This document shows positions 34,481-44,600 of a DNA stretch of 64,000 nucleotides, piece after piece. Source of the DNA: Thermoplasmata archaeon (GTDB lineage: Archaea > Thermoplasmatota > Thermoplasmata > Halarchaeoplasmatales > Halarchaeoplasmataceae); contig PWHR01000038.1 of NCBI GenBank assembly GCA_003554965.1, positions 30,650-94,649 of the forward strand, read 5' to 3'. The position numbers were made by a program, and so were the translations under genes. The notes under the pieces were generated by a model that was not told the DNA's origin, did no database searches, and worked only from the letters and a program-made list of their open reading frames with translations. The number at the start of each line of letters is the position of its first letter. Position 1 is the first letter of the stretch.

Positions 34481-34999
34481 ATGCTGAAAGTATTCAGATG
34501 CTGGATATGTGGGGAAACATATCTTGGAGAAGAGAAACCGACTGACTGTCCATACTGTGGAGCAGATAAAGAATTCCTGAAACCTGGCGAGGAATATGAG
34601 TTACCAGAAGTTGAGCTTACTGAAAGATCAAAAGAAAATCTCGAAGAAGCCCTGGAATTGGAAGTTGACAACGCTACCTTTTACTACTGCGCATACAACA
34701 AGGCAGACGATACCAGGACCGAAGGGATGTTCAAAAGGTTAGCGAAAGTGGAAGCTGAGCACGCCGAGGCGATCTGTCTATTTTTGGACAGGGAAGAACC
34801 AGAGATAGATAAGCACATCGAGAAGTGTTCCGAGGATTTCATAGAGAACGTGGAAGATGCACATTCTAGAGAATCTAGAGCTATAGAACATTACCGTAAG
34901 TTCGCTGAAGAGGCAGAAGAACCACGTGTTCAGGAATTCTTTGAAGCACTTGTAGAGATAGAAACGGATCACCTCGAATTGCATGAAAGCGAGCTATAA
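34481..34999 (+). CDS. Rubrerythrin with N-terminal rubredoxin domain
   Basis: Residues 1-35 form a rubredoxin-like site (FRCWICGETYLGEEKPTDCP then YCG), and residues about 48-172 the four-helix di-iron domain with Glu and His ligands in LELEVDNATFYYCAY, KVEAEHAEAI, HSRESRAIEHYR and IETDHLELHE. The rubredoxin part comes first, the reversed order seen in some anaerobes. It reduces hydrogen peroxide. AGGAGTGAT precedes the ATG. It lies 36 bp after the iron ATPase gene, so it may belong to the same iron-controlled transcript. A T-rich run at 35027-35036 may end transcription. Confidence 0.93.
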   Translation: MLKVFRCWICGETYLGEEKPTDCPYCGADKEFLKPGEEYELPEVELTERSKENLEEALELEVDNATFYYCAYNKADDTRTEGMFKRLAKVEAEHAEAICLFLDREEPEIDKHIEKCSEDFIENVEDAHSRESRAIEHYRKFAEEAEEPRVQEFFEALVEIETDHLELHESEL

Positions 35000-35111
35000 G
35001 CGGCCCGACCATATAGAAACCCCTTTCTTTTTTTAAAATCCAAAATCAGGAAAAATTTTATTAGGCTCATTTTAGATATAATAGTTTGGACAGGATCTGA
35101 AAGGTGTTAAC

Positions 35112-35297
35112 ATGCACAGGAAGATAGAAGTCAAAAAAGAGGAAAAGAAAGAAGACTCAGAAAAGCACATCCTGACCGCGAAAACATTATCAAAAGCGGC
35201 TGAAGTGAACGAAAATCTGGACCGAAGGGGGAGAGAGATACATACCATGATGAAAAAGTTGTGTCAGAACGAAAAAAACAGAATCTCGAAGGAATAG
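35112..35297 (+). CDS. Small charged protein, 61 residues, unknown
   Basis: Lys/Glu-rich and probably helical throughout (MHRKIEVKKEEKKEDSEKH onward), with one Cys. Evidence that it is a gene: AAAGGTGTT about 4 nt before the ATG, AT-rich TATA-like sequences (35057-35085) at suitable distance, and composition like neighbouring proteins. No family recognised. Confidence 0.5.
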   Translation: MHRKIEVKKEEKKEDSEKHILTAKTLSKAAEVNENLDRRGREIHTMMKKLCQNEKNRISKE

Positions 35298-35393
35298 ATG
35301 ATTAAAAAATTAAAAAGTGAAAGATACGGGATTTTTACCCCCTAAAGATTTTTAGCCTAATTCACTACACAACATCCAGATGGATGAGTAATC

Positions 35394-35588
35394 TCATTCT
35401 ATCTTTTCGACGTTGATCGCTCTAGGCCCCTTTTCACCCTCTTCGGTATCGAATTCTACTCGATCGCCTTCTTTGAGAGTGTTACATTCCATGCCGCTGC
35501 GATGGACGAATAAGTCCTCATCGCCTTCATCGGGCTCTACGAAACCATAGTTCTTCATATCATTGAAGAACTTAACTGTTCCTTTCAT
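35394..35588 (-). CDS. Cold-shock domain protein (CspA-like)
   Basis: A 64-residue OB-fold RNA-binding protein with both RNP motifs: MKNYGFVEPDEG (RNP1) and DLFVHRSGM (RNP2), and the usual start MKGTVKFFND. It probably unwinds mRNA structure. Csp proteins are patchy in archaea and are considered acquired from bacteria. An ideal ribosome site AGGAGGTGA (35595-35603) sits 6 nt before the ATG, stronger than those of its neighbours. Just past the stop are two small inverted repeats (CATCCA/TGGATG at 35373-35386 and ATGAG/CTCAT at 35384-35397) that may form the 3' end. Confidence 0.95.
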   Translation of the reverse strand: MKGTVKFFNDMKNYGFVEPDEGDEDLFVHRSGMECNTLKEGDRVEFDTEEGEKGPRAINVEKIE

Positions 35589-35728
35589 ACGATTTCACCT
35601 CCTAAAGATCGGAAAGCAGTCTACCAACATGACGACCTTAATAAATCTTTTGTGATATACTCCTTCCATGAAAAATGTATCGTTCGAAAAAAGAAAAAAG
35701 TTAATAGGCATACCTTTTAGACTAGCAC

Positions 35729-37090
35729 ATGAATCTAGAAGGGATGTTCTTCCCAGAAAGCGTAGCGGTCATAGGGGCATCAAACAGAGAAGGGAAAGTA
35801 GGAAATGCTATAATGAAGTCTCTGAAAAGAAAGTACTCCGGTAGGATTTATCCTATAAATGTTAAAGAGGATAATGTTTTGGGTATCGATGCTTTCTCTT
35901 CCATCATTAATATCGAGGATGAAATTGACCTAGCTATAATAGCTCTACCGGCAAAGATAGTGCCAAAAATAGTGGAAGAATGTGGTGAAGCTGGGGTTGG
36001 GAATTTGATAATAGTCAGTGCCGGTTTCAGTGAGGCTGGCAGAGGCGATCTAGAGGAAAAGATAAAAGAAACGGTCGAAGATTATGATATGAATCTCATT
36101 GGGCCAAACTGTTTGGGTATATACAATCCCTATAATGAACTGGATACGATATTTAATCCTCCAAAGAGACAGGATAGACCAGAACCTGGTTCAGTAGCCT
36201 TTCTATCTCAGAGCGGAGCTTTTGGAGCAGCTACACTAGACTGGTTTTCAGAGGCAGACATCGGACTCAGCAAATTCGTGAGTTACGGAAACAGGGTAGA
36301 TATCGACGAAGCTGACCTGATCGACCACCTTTCAAATGATGAAAAAACTGAATTCATAATATATTATATCGAAGGGGTCAAAGACGGGAGAAGATTTTTC
36401 GAGGCAGCTAGGAGGAGCACGAAGCCTATATTAGCTGTAAAATCGGGTAGAACAGAAGAAGGGTCCTCTGCAGCAACTTCACACACCGCTTCTTTGGCGG
36501 GAAAAGATAAGGTCTATGAGGGAGCATTTAAGCAATCTAACGTGATAAGAGCTTATGATCTAAGAGAGATGTTCAACATCGCCAAAGCTTTTTCTTTCCA
36601 ACCTCTGCCGCATGGGGACAACGTAGCTATCGTCACTAACGGTGGTGGAGCAGGAGTTATGGCAACAGACGATCTCGTTGATAAAGGGCTGAATTTAGCC
36701 CGATTCACCAAAAAAACAAAGGAAGATTTCGATCATGCAGTGGAGGAGGGTATTATCCCGGAACACGCTACTTTAGATAATCCTGTAGACATAATCGGCG
36801 ATGCCCCATCAGACAGGTACCAGAAATCCATAGATATCGTGCTTAAGGATGATAATGTAGATGTAGTGATCGTGGTACTCCTATTCCAGTCCCCAGCTAT
36901 CGAGGAAGATATAATTGAGAAGCTAGACGGTTTGCAAGGTGAAAAACCTATAATCGCAGTAGCTCCTGGTGGCAGGTACACTCACAAGTTGACAGAAAAG
37001 ATAGAAGAAAAAGGTATACCTGTATACCAAACCCCCGCTGAAGCAGTAGAAGCAGTATGGGGATTGACTAGATGCTGTCCTAAAACTTGA
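35729..37090 (+). CDS. ADP-forming acyl-CoA synthetase, alpha chain
   Basis: CoA-binding and ligase part of ADP-forming acetate/acyl-CoA synthetase: FFPESVAVIGASNREGKVGN (CoA domain), GPNCLGIYNP, SQSGAFGAATLDWF, and ATSHTASLAGKDKVYEGAF with the phospho-histidine. The enzyme makes ATP from acyl-CoA during peptide or sugar fermentation. The length of 453 is that of a stand-alone alpha chain; no ATP-grasp beta chain is next to it, so it must be encoded elsewhere. GTTAATAGG (35700-35708) about 25 bp upstream is the likely TATA box of a leaderless mRNA; AGGCATACCT overlaps it and resembles the core of the iron box at 30707. Confidence 0.92.
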   Translation: MNLEGMFFPESVAVIGASNREGKVGNAIMKSLKRKYSGRIYPINVKEDNVLGIDAFSSIINIEDEIDLAIIALPAKIVPKIVEECGEAGVGNLIIVSAGFSEAGRGDLEEKIKETVEDYDMNLIGPNCLGIYNPYNELDTIFNPPKRQDRPEPGSVAFLSQSGAFGAATLDWFSEADIGLSKFVSYGNRVDIDEADLIDHLSNDEKTEFIIYYIEGVKDGRRFFEAARRSTKPILAVKSGRTEEGSSAATSHTASLAGKDKVYEGAFKQSNVIRAYDLREMFNIAKAFSFQPLPHGDNVAIVTNGGGAGVMATDDLVDKGLNLARFTKKTKEDFDHAVEEGIIPEHATLDNPVDIIGDAPSDRYQKSIDIVLKDDNVDVVIVVLLFQSPAIEEDIIEKLDGLQGEKPIIAVAPGGRYTHKLTEKIEEKGIPVYQTPAEAVEAVWGLTRCCPKT

Positions 37091-37157
37091 TCAACCGTCT
37101 CTAGACTAAAAATATATAAAACATAAAATTGTCACTATTCCAGAGAAAGGTGATAGA

Positions 37158-37931
37158 TTGGTAAAGAAAGCTATAGTGCTTGCGGCAGGTGAAGGCACAA
37201 GATTGAAACCGATAACCAATGCGATCCCTAAGGAGATCATAAGAGTTGGTAAGAATCCCGCGATAGAACACGTACTGAAGGTACTGAAAGCGGGCGGGAT
37301 AAAGGATGTTTTGATAATAGTGGGCAGAAAAAAGCATGCCTTGATAGATTATCTTGGCTCCGGGGAGAGGTTAGGCTTGAAGATATATTATAGGTTGCAG
37401 GAGGAGCCTAAAGGGACTGCTCACGCGGTTTCATTGGGAGAAGATTTCATAGGCGAAGATGAAGACTTCGTGATAATGTATGGTGACAATTACATAACCC
37501 CTTACAGTGCGATGGAGGACATAGTTGACTTCCATGTAGAAAAGGATGGTGGTGGAACACTTGTTTTGCACCCAGTGGATGATCCGACAAGGTTCGGTGT
37601 TGTAGATATCGATGGAGACAAAGAGATACACGGCATGATAGAAAAACCCACGATGGAGGAGGCTCAACCTTTCAAAGTGAATGATCACTGGTTGAACATC
37701 GCCGGTCTGATGATATTGAACTCAAAGATATTTTCTTTCATAGATAGAACTGAACCTGGCAAGAAAGGTGAGATATGGCTTACTGATTCTATAGAGATGA
37801 TGAGGCAGGCTGGGAACAGGATATTCGGCTACCAGTTCGACGGAAGAAGGTTCGATATAGGAACCTTCGACTCTCTGAAAGAAGCGGATGAATTGGAACT
37901 CAAAAGAAGACAGGAGAATGAGTCAGGATGA
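37158..37931 (+). CDS. Sugar-phosphate nucleotidyltransferase
   Basis: Rossmann-type nucleotidyltransferase: KAIVLAAGEGTRLKPITNAI then PKEII is the nucleotide-binding signature, VIMYGDNYI holds the metal-binding Asp, and VDIDGDKEIHGMIEKP follows. It makes an NDP-sugar, probably UDP-glucose, dTDP-glucose or UDP-GlcNAc; the acyltransferase half of GlmU is absent. The start is TTG 37158, preceded by AAGGTGAT at 5 nt. A TATA-like ATATATAAAA lies about 35-45 bp upstream. It overlaps wecB by 4 bp. Confidence 0.9.
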   Translation: MVKKAIVLAAGEGTRLKPITNAIPKEIIRVGKNPAIEHVLKVLKAGGIKDVLIIVGRKKHALIDYLGSGERLGLKIYYRLQEEPKGTAHAVSLGEDFIGEDEDFVIMYGDNYITPYSAMEDIVDFHVEKDGGGTLVLHPVDDPTRFGVVDIDGDKEIHGMIEKPTMEEAQPFKVNDHWLNIAGLMILNSKIFSFIDRTEPGKKGEIWLTDSIEMMRQAGNRIFGYQFDGRRFDIGTFDSLKEADELELKRRQENESG

Positions 37932-39031
37932 ATGTAGGCGTGGTTTTAGGAACCAGACCAGAGATAATCAAGATGAGTCCTCTGATCAGGGAACTAGAAA
38001 GTAGGGGGATCGAACACGATATAATCCACAGCGGTCAGCACTACGATGAGGAAGTATCGGACATATTTTTCCAAGAGTTGGAATTGGATGAACCTGACCG
38101 TTATTTGGGTGTAGGCTCGGGGTCTCAGGGTGAGCAGACAGGTAAAGCTCTCATAAAGCTGGAAGAAACTTTTAGAGAACTAGATACAGATATTGTCTTA
38201 GTGCAAGGAGACACTAACACTGTTTTAGCCGGAGCCTTGGCCGGAGTGAAGATGGGACTAACAGTGGGCCATGTAGAAGCAGGCCTCAGGAGTTATGATT
38301 ACAGGATGCCGGAAGAATACAATAGAAGATTAAGTGATCATTCATCCCACCTGCTGTTCGCGCCAACGGCGGAGAGCAAAAGAAAGCTTGTTTCTGAGTC
38401 AGTTTGGGGCGAAATCTATGTCACCGGAAACACTGTGATCGATGCCTGCATGCAGAACATGGAGATCGCAGAAAGAAAAGCCAGCTTCGATTTTGATATC
38501 CCAGAACATTTTGTACTCGTGACCGCACATCGAGCCGAAAATGTAGATGATCCAGAGGTGCAGAAAAACTTCATCCGTTCCTTCGAAGATATTGACACTC
38601 CCATGATCTATCCGATCCATCCTAGAGCAGAGGAGAGATTCAAGACGGAAGAAAATCTAGAAGAACTTAGTGAGATAGAGAACATGAACCTAGTGCCCCC
38701 TCAGGGCTATCTAGAATTCCTAGTGCTGATGAAACGATCCGAGTTCATATTGACCGATTCTGGAGGTATACAAGAAGAGGCTACTGCACCAAATATAAAG
38801 AAGAAAGTTTTCGTACTGAGAGAATCAACTGAAAGACCGGAAGCGGTCGATGCAGGATACTGCGAAGTGGTCGGAACGGAAACGGAGGCCATAATCGAGT
38901 CGGTGAGTGATTTTGATATGAAAACTTGGGATCCTAAAGGGTGTCCGTATGGAGATGGAAAGGCGGCAGAGAAGATCGTCGATGTGTTAAAAAAAGGGAG
39001 TGAGTGTGGTTTATCTTTCCGAATTTATTAG
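37928..39031 (+). CDS. wecB: UDP-N-acetylglucosamine 2-epimerase
   Basis: Converts UDP-GlcNAc to UDP-ManNAc for surface glycans. It begins MNVGVVLGTRPEIIKMSPLI and carries IIHSGQHYDEEVSDIFF, VQGDTNTVLAGALAG, HVEAGLRSYDYRMPEEYNRR and DSGGIQEEA, the family's conserved stretches. The length of 367 is normal. It forms an operon with the nucleotidyltransferase upstream, which suggests a glycosylation pathway for surface proteins such as the giant one at 41.6-49.5 kb. Its stop overlaps that of the convergent transporter gene. Confidence 0.95.
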   Translation: MNVGVVLGTRPEIIKMSPLIRELESRGIEHDIIHSGQHYDEEVSDIFFQELELDEPDRYLGVGSGSQGEQTGKALIKLEETFRELDTDIVLVQGDTNTVLAGALAGVKMGLTVGHVEAGLRSYDYRMPEEYNRRLSDHSSHLLFAPTAESKRKLVSESVWGEIYVTGNTVIDACMQNMEIAERKASFDFDIPEHFVLVTAHRAENVDDPEVQKNFIRSFEDIDTPMIYPIHPRAEERFKTEENLEELSEIENMNLVPPQGYLEFLVLMKRSEFILTDSGGIQEEATAPNIKKKVFVLRESTERPEAVDAGYCEVVGTETEAIIESVSDFDMKTWDPKGCPYGDGKAAEKIVDVLKKGSECGLSFRIY

Positions 39032-40545
39032 GTGAAGAAAGCTAGAAGCTGTTCCCAATAGATCATGGCCATGAATATTAAAGCAGCCACTGATATAACG
39101 GTGGCTAAAAGACCAGCTTTCGTCATCTCCGCTGTTTTAAAAAATTTACTCTGATAAACGAGTGCATTCGGAGGAGTGTTTGCCGGCAGTAAAAAGGCGA
39201 AACAGGCCGCCATCCCCGCCACTGAGGCTAGTAAAAGCTGATCGTGACCTAAATCTGAGGCTAATTCTATCGCTACAGGTACGAAAGTGCTTGAAGTGGC
39301 TGTCAAGCTGGAAAATAGAGTGATACTAAAAGCGGTAACGAAGCCGATAGCTGCTACAACAAGAAGTAATCCCGCTCCCATCAATATGATTTCCATATTG
39401 TAAGCGATCAGTTCTATCACACCGGTTTTTTCTAGTCCAGAACCTAAAGCGAGTCCCCCTCCAACTAAGATGAGAACTCCCCAACCTATCTCACTTCCTG
39501 CTTCTCTCCATCCTATAGCACCTATCTTTGGAAGTGTGAATATGAGAGAGATCAATAAAGAGGCTATATACATCCAATTATCGGCTAAAGGGGATAAAGG
39601 AGAGAGAGTATCAATAAATCCGCTAGAAAAAAAGGGTAAAATAAACGGTCCTACAGCATCAACTAACCACAGCCCGAGTGCCAATACGAAAAGGATCACG
39701 ACATGTCTCTGTTCAGTGCTCAATTCACCCATCTCAGCAAGTTCCTTCTTAACTTCTTCAGTCCCTCCCTTTATCCTCTTAACTTCCGGTTCATAAATCG
39801 TGATCATAAGTTTCCAGATAAGAGGTATCAGGATCAAAACAATAGGGACCGCTCTAACGAGCCATTGTCCGAATGTAACGTTTATACCGGCGAGGTCGTT
39901 CAAAAATCCTATAGTTATAGGTACTGGTGGTGTGCCGACCGGGGTCCCCATCCCGCCTACATTCGCGATGAAGGCGATCCCGATCACCATAGCTTTGCCC
40001 ATATTGGTTCCCCTAGGATTTTCCTTGGCCTTCTCCAAGATGCCTATCCCTATCGGGAGCATTATGGCTGTAGCTGCGGTGTTTGAGATCCACATCGAAA
40101 GGATCGCCGTCCCGATCATAACTCCTAGAATCAATCGACTAGTCTTCTCCCCCATAAAAGAGATGAATTTTAATCCTATCCTCCTATCGAGACCATGTTT
40201 CTTCATAGCTCCCGCGATTATGAAACCCGCGAGTAATAGAGTGTTGACGGGATGCGCGACAAAAGCGATGCCCTCGTGAAAAGGCTGGATCCGGAAAATA
40301 CCCTGTAATATTATCACCATCAATGCGGTCATCGGTATCGGTATAACCTCAGTGATCCAAAATGCCGCGGCAGCGAAGGCTATGGCTATCATCAATCTAG
40401 CATCTAGAGCGAGAGATGAAAGGAAAGGAAGCTGGATTATCGAGGCTGAAGCTAGAAAAGTGATCAAAAATATCATCTTTCTTCGATCCAACTTAAACAT
40501 GCTATCTTTCCTGCTTGCTCTATCAAGCCGTCCGGGGAACTCCAT
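39028..40545 (-). CDS. DASS-family (SLC13) anion transporter
   Basis: About eleven to twelve membrane helices with the pair of conserved loops of Na+-coupled dicarboxylate/sulfate transporters: MWISNTAATAIMLPIGIGIL (SNT) in the first half and FLLPANTPPNALVY (ANT-P) in the second. It would import dicarboxylates, sulfate or similar anions. ATG 40545 gives a 15-residue polar extension; a TATA-like TATTTTTAAA only about 15 bp upstream argues that the internal ATG at 40500 may be the true start. Confidence 0.9.
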   Translation of the reverse strand: MEFPGRLDRASRKDSMFKLDRRKMIFLITFLASASIIQLPFLSSLALDARLMIAIAFAAAAFWITEVIPIPMTALMVIILQGIFRIQPFHEGIAFVAHPVNTLLLAGFIIAGAMKKHGLDRRIGLKFISFMGEKTSRLILGVMIGTAILSMWISNTAATAIMLPIGIGILEKAKENPRGTNMGKAMVIGIAFIANVGGMGTPVGTPPVPITIGFLNDLAGINVTFGQWLVRAVPIVLILIPLIWKLMITIYEPEVKRIKGGTEEVKKELAEMGELSTEQRHVVILFVLALGLWLVDAVGPFILPFFSSGFIDTLSPLSPLADNWMYIASLLISLIFTLPKIGAIGWREAGSEIGWGVLILVGGGLALGSGLEKTGVIELIAYNMEIILMGAGLLLVVAAIGFVTAFSITLFSSLTATSSTFVPVAIELASDLGHDQLLLASVAGMAACFAFLLPANTPPNALVYQSKFFKTAEMTKAGLLATVISVAALIFMAMIYWEQLLAFFT

Positions 40546-40599
40546 CGGCAGGTGATTTAAAAATACTTCGAAAGTGAACTACGTAAGTAGATATAGTGA

Positions 40600-41088
40600 T
40601 CACCTATCGATCAATCGCACGGACGCCGCAGCTATAAACGAGATCACAGCCGGTAAAACATCGGTACTGAGATAGACGCCAGAAATGACAGGTCTATAGT
40701 CGGTCAATGGCCAAAAGATCGCATAAGTATGACCAGAAGCAGTTATCAACAACGCATCAAGAAAAAGGTGGGATACCATACCTGCAAATAATACGAGAAA
40801 CAATCTCTTAGAGCCTTCTGAATTCGCATCCTCTTTGAAAAGCATCGTTAAAATCAAGACGATCAGTATTGAACCACCCAATGTGTGTATAGGGTCCCAG
40901 GAAAAAGGGATCCCCAGCAGATCCTCGATAGCATGGGATGGGATCAGAAGCCTGATCCTGACAAGATCAGGAATGGCGGCGCCCACCATCATCATGGTCA
41001 CATGATGAGATTTGATCCATCTGTATTTCCATGAAAGAACTATGCCGAGGGTATACGCGACCAAAACATGGGTCAAAAGATCAGCCAT
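40600..41088 (-). CDS. Membrane-bound YdjM/DUF457-like predicted metal-dependent hydrolase
   Basis: Starts MADLLTHVLVAYTLG and carries GAAIPDLVRI, DPIHTLGGS and GMVSHLFLDAL: the His/Asp pattern of the YdjM/DUF457 membrane hydrolase family. There are four or five helices. The start overlaps the stop of the upstream OB-fold gene by 8 bp, so both are translated from one mRNA. The substrate is unknown; distant relatives are related to phospholipase C-type enzymes. Confidence 0.8.
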   Translation of the reverse strand: MADLLTHVLVAYTLGIVLSWKYRWIKSHHVTMMMVGAAIPDLVRIRLLIPSHAIEDLLGIPFSWDPIHTLGGSILIVLILTMLFKEDANSEGSKRLFLVLFAGMVSHLFLDALLITASGHTYAIFWPLTDYRPVISGVYLSTDVLPAVISFIAAASVRLIDR

Positions 41089-41611
41089 GCCCTTTCCCTC
41101 CTCTATCGTTCTTTCTGATCATATCTTTTAATTCGAGATCCTCATCTCGCTTTTGGAAACTGAAAGAATCGCTGTCCCATCTCCAACTCTTGAACAAACG
41201 TACTCCTACCCAAACAGCCGCTCCCACTGAAACAGTGTACATATAGATATATCTCCAATATCCTCGAACGACCACATTTTCTGCAACAATTGTATTATTC
41301 TCATGAAGAGTTCCATAGACTGTTATCCTGTCGTTCTCATTCGCTTCTTCTTTTTCTCCCACTACTTGGAGTTCTATCTTTTCGCTACCGTATTCTATCT
41401 CTATTTTCAAAGGTTCTTCCTCGATGACTCTTCCCCCTACCTCAACTTTCCTTCCCACATGTTCTCCATAATCCTGAAGTATCTCTTCTTCACCCGGGTA
41501 ATGACCTTTTTCAGGATCCGGTTCTATAGACCCGTACCAGATGAAAAAAATTAGGAGTACTAGGATGAATATGATGAGAGATATTTTCTTCAGACTAGCA
41601 TTTTTAAACAT
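41081..41611 (-). CDS. Membrane protein with an external OB-fold-like domain
   Basis: One N-terminal helix (about residues 9-28), then a beta-barrel-like domain with HVGRKVEVGGRVIEEEPLKI, KIELQVVGEKEE, NDRITVYGTLHENNTIVAEN: an OB-fold pattern like that of archaeal membrane OB proteins. A second helix (about 117-138) and a charged cytoplasmic tail follow. It starts 41 bp after the giant surface protein gene on the same strand and could share its transcript, although a TATA-like AATAATTTTTAG also precedes it. Confidence 0.7.
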   Translation of the reverse strand: MFKNASLKKISLIIFILVLLIFFIWYGSIEPDPEKGHYPGEEEILQDYGEHVGRKVEVGGRVIEEEPLKIEIEYGSEKIELQVVGEKEEANENDRITVYGTLHENNTIVAENVVVRGYWRYIYMYTVSVGAAVWVGVRLFKSWRWDSDSFSFQKRDEDLELKDMIRKNDRGGKGHG

Positions 41612-41651
41612 CCAGACTAAAAATTATTACCTCGTATTTGGATTTACCGAT

Positions 41652-44600
41652 TTATTTATCATCCTCGTGTTCATCCTCTTTTTTTTCTTCTTTGATATCT
41701 TTCTCTGAGTCATTTTCAACTTCATCCTTGCTGTCCCTATACCACAAGATGTAGGTTGTAGATAGAGAAATGACAAAGATCATCAACAATATAATCTGGA
41801 TGATCTGTTGGAGTGAGAGTCCTCCCTCACCATCTTCTTTTTCTTCTTCTGTAGTAAAGTTCCATGTATCCGAACTGATCTTGTTTTCTTCTTTATCTTC
41901 TACCACCACGTACCATTCATAATCAGTATCTTTCTCTAACTCTCCCCAATCTATCGAGACTATTTCATCTGAACTTATATTTTTTACGCTCTCGATGTGT
42001 TCTCTATCATTTTTATCTGATCGGTAGAAAGAAACTTCCATCTCCTTGTTTTCCGGATGGGTTATATTTACACTCAAGGTCGGTGCTGTGGAAACATTCT
42101 GAGCTCCGTCCTTTGGCTTCGGATCTTCTGGTGGGCTTGGCCTTGCATCTAATACATCTATGCTTTCTCTAAAGAGTACGTGATAATTTTCGTCCCGTAT
42201 CTCTATCACTTTCTCACCACTTTCTTTGAAATGATGCTCAAATGATAGTTCGTGTTCAACAATTTCAGCTGGTATATTCTCTGAATGCATTTTTTCCTCA
42301 TTTATGTACAGATAAACCTCATGAGACTTTTCCTCTTGGTTCATCAACACCGCTTCGATTAAGGCAGGTTCCATCCTATAGATATTTTCTGATATGTCTA
42401 GTGATTTTGGTTCTATCGTCATCTCATCTACGATCCTCACTTTTTCTTCATCCTCTCCTATATTAACTATGAATACTCCTTCATCAGAAAACTGATGATT
42501 TTTCTCAATAGTTGTAGTCTCATCCCCCTCTAGAACTTCCTCCCAGGATCTTATCTGGTAGCCTTCTTCATCTTTTATCTCTAATTCGACCTTTTGATAC
42601 GTCGAAAGATCGTTCTCGATCTCCGCCGTTATCGAAACACTTCGGCCGGCTTCACTGTAGATAGGATCTACATCTAATGTTTTAACTTCGATTTTTTCAT
42701 TTAGAGGATATGTTCCAAAGTTCCAAGTATCTGATTTCGCACTGTTCTCACCATCATCTGCTACTGCATACCAATCATATCTCTCACCATATTCCAACTC
42801 ATCCCATGTCACTATAGCTCTTTCACCGGATTCTATCCCTTCAACTTTACCGATCTCGTTGTCATCGTTAGCACAATAAAAAATTACATCCATAACTTTA
42901 TTATCTGCATGACTGACGTTCACACTCAATTCTTGGGATGAAGAGGCAAACTCAAAACCATCTTCTGGACTCGGGTCATATGGATTTTCGGGACCTATCT
43001 GCTTTTGAACAGTCTCAAATGACCATGCTCTCGAGGTTGTTTTATCCGACTTATCTTCCACTTCTACATACCATCTATAGGTCTCGCCTAGAGAAAGATC
43101 CTCCACTTTTATGCTCGCGGCGTCTCCACTTTCGACCTCATTATCCTTTCCAAGAAGATCGCCATCTTCACGATAAAATCTTACTTCCATCGGGCTTTTT
43201 CCGTCATTGAATGCCTCGACTTGCAGAGTCGTATCCGGGCTCACATCTGTTTCACCCTTTTCAGGGGAAAATAATTGAACAGTAGGGCTTTGCTGAGAAG
43301 CGACGACCGAGACCTCCACAGAATCTTCCACCTGATTACCAGCGTTGTCGATCGCTTTTACGGTCAGTGTATGTTCTCCATCGGTGAGAGGATCAAAGGT
43401 ATGGTTCATCACACTGGAACTACTCGCCAAATAGAGCCACTCTTCTCGAATATCGCTCTTAACCTTGTAATGAGATATCCCTGAGTACTCATCCTCAGCA
43501 TACCACTGTAGGAAGACGTTAGAAGTCACCTCGGATCCTTCTTTTGGCCTAATTATCTCAAGGGAAGGTGGATCTGTATCTTTGACCTCTATGTTTCTTA
43601 TGACTTCGTTTTTATCCTCATTCCCTTCTCTATCTTCAGCTCTCACAGCGAACTTATGTTCACCTATCTCTTCCACTGATATATCAGCCCATGTTTCCTC
43701 AGTAGTTTCTATAGTATCCTCAAAACACATATCTCCTTCTTCCACATGATATATATTGTAAGTTATAGGTTCAGAATGATCTGTGGCAGGAAGCCATTCT
43801 AGGGAGACTCGTTTTTCAGAATGATCTGAAACATAAAGGGATCTAAGCCCGTCAAACTCCGGTGGTCTTTCGTCCTCTAGCTCTATAGTTTTGACATCAG
43901 TTTCGTTGTTTTCTAAACCTAATGAATTAACCGCTGTGACTTTGATCCTGTGCTCGGATCGAGGCTCCAAGTCTCTCAGTACGATGGAATCGTTTTTTGT
44001 GCTTTTTCTCCAATTAGAATGATCGAAGTCCTCTACTTCTTTTGCGACGTGCACACGGTAAGTTATCGGTTTTGAGAAGTCTTCAGCAACATTCCACTCC
44101 AGTTCTACAGAGTTGTTAGAGAGAATCGTATATTCACTTATACCTTCAAAATCAGGTGGATTCACGTCCTTCACGTTTATCTTTTCTTCCTGATAAGCCC
44201 TTGCTCCTGTCTGATTATGGGTCACCTTCAAAATAACATCATGGTGACCTACCTCTTCGAATACGTACTCAACGTTCTGTCCATATCTCTTTTCCTCTCC
44301 AAAGATCCATGTCCAGTTGAGGTCAGTTGATGTACTGGACCCGTAAAAGCTGGTCTCCTCGCCTAGTACAGGAGATTCGGAGTAAGAGAAGTTTACGTAT
44401 GGAGGTACTGATTGCGTAGTCACCTTCCTTCTTCTATCAAAATCTGGAAATGGGGTCGAGAATATCTCTATGATCGAAGCATCAGGGAGATAATTCTGAA
44501 AGAGTCTAAAATCATCAAGGACTATGCTTTCAAGATATTCTGCTATCTTCAAAGGCGAAGAACTCGAATTCAACGGCTCCATTTCTTTTAATTTAAAAGA

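Noticed and set aside
35112..35118. GGTGTTA before the small charged protein as a fourth copper operator
   Set aside because: It lacks the ATAAC left arm and sits at normal ribosome-site spacing, so it is read as a Shine-Dalgarno sequence.
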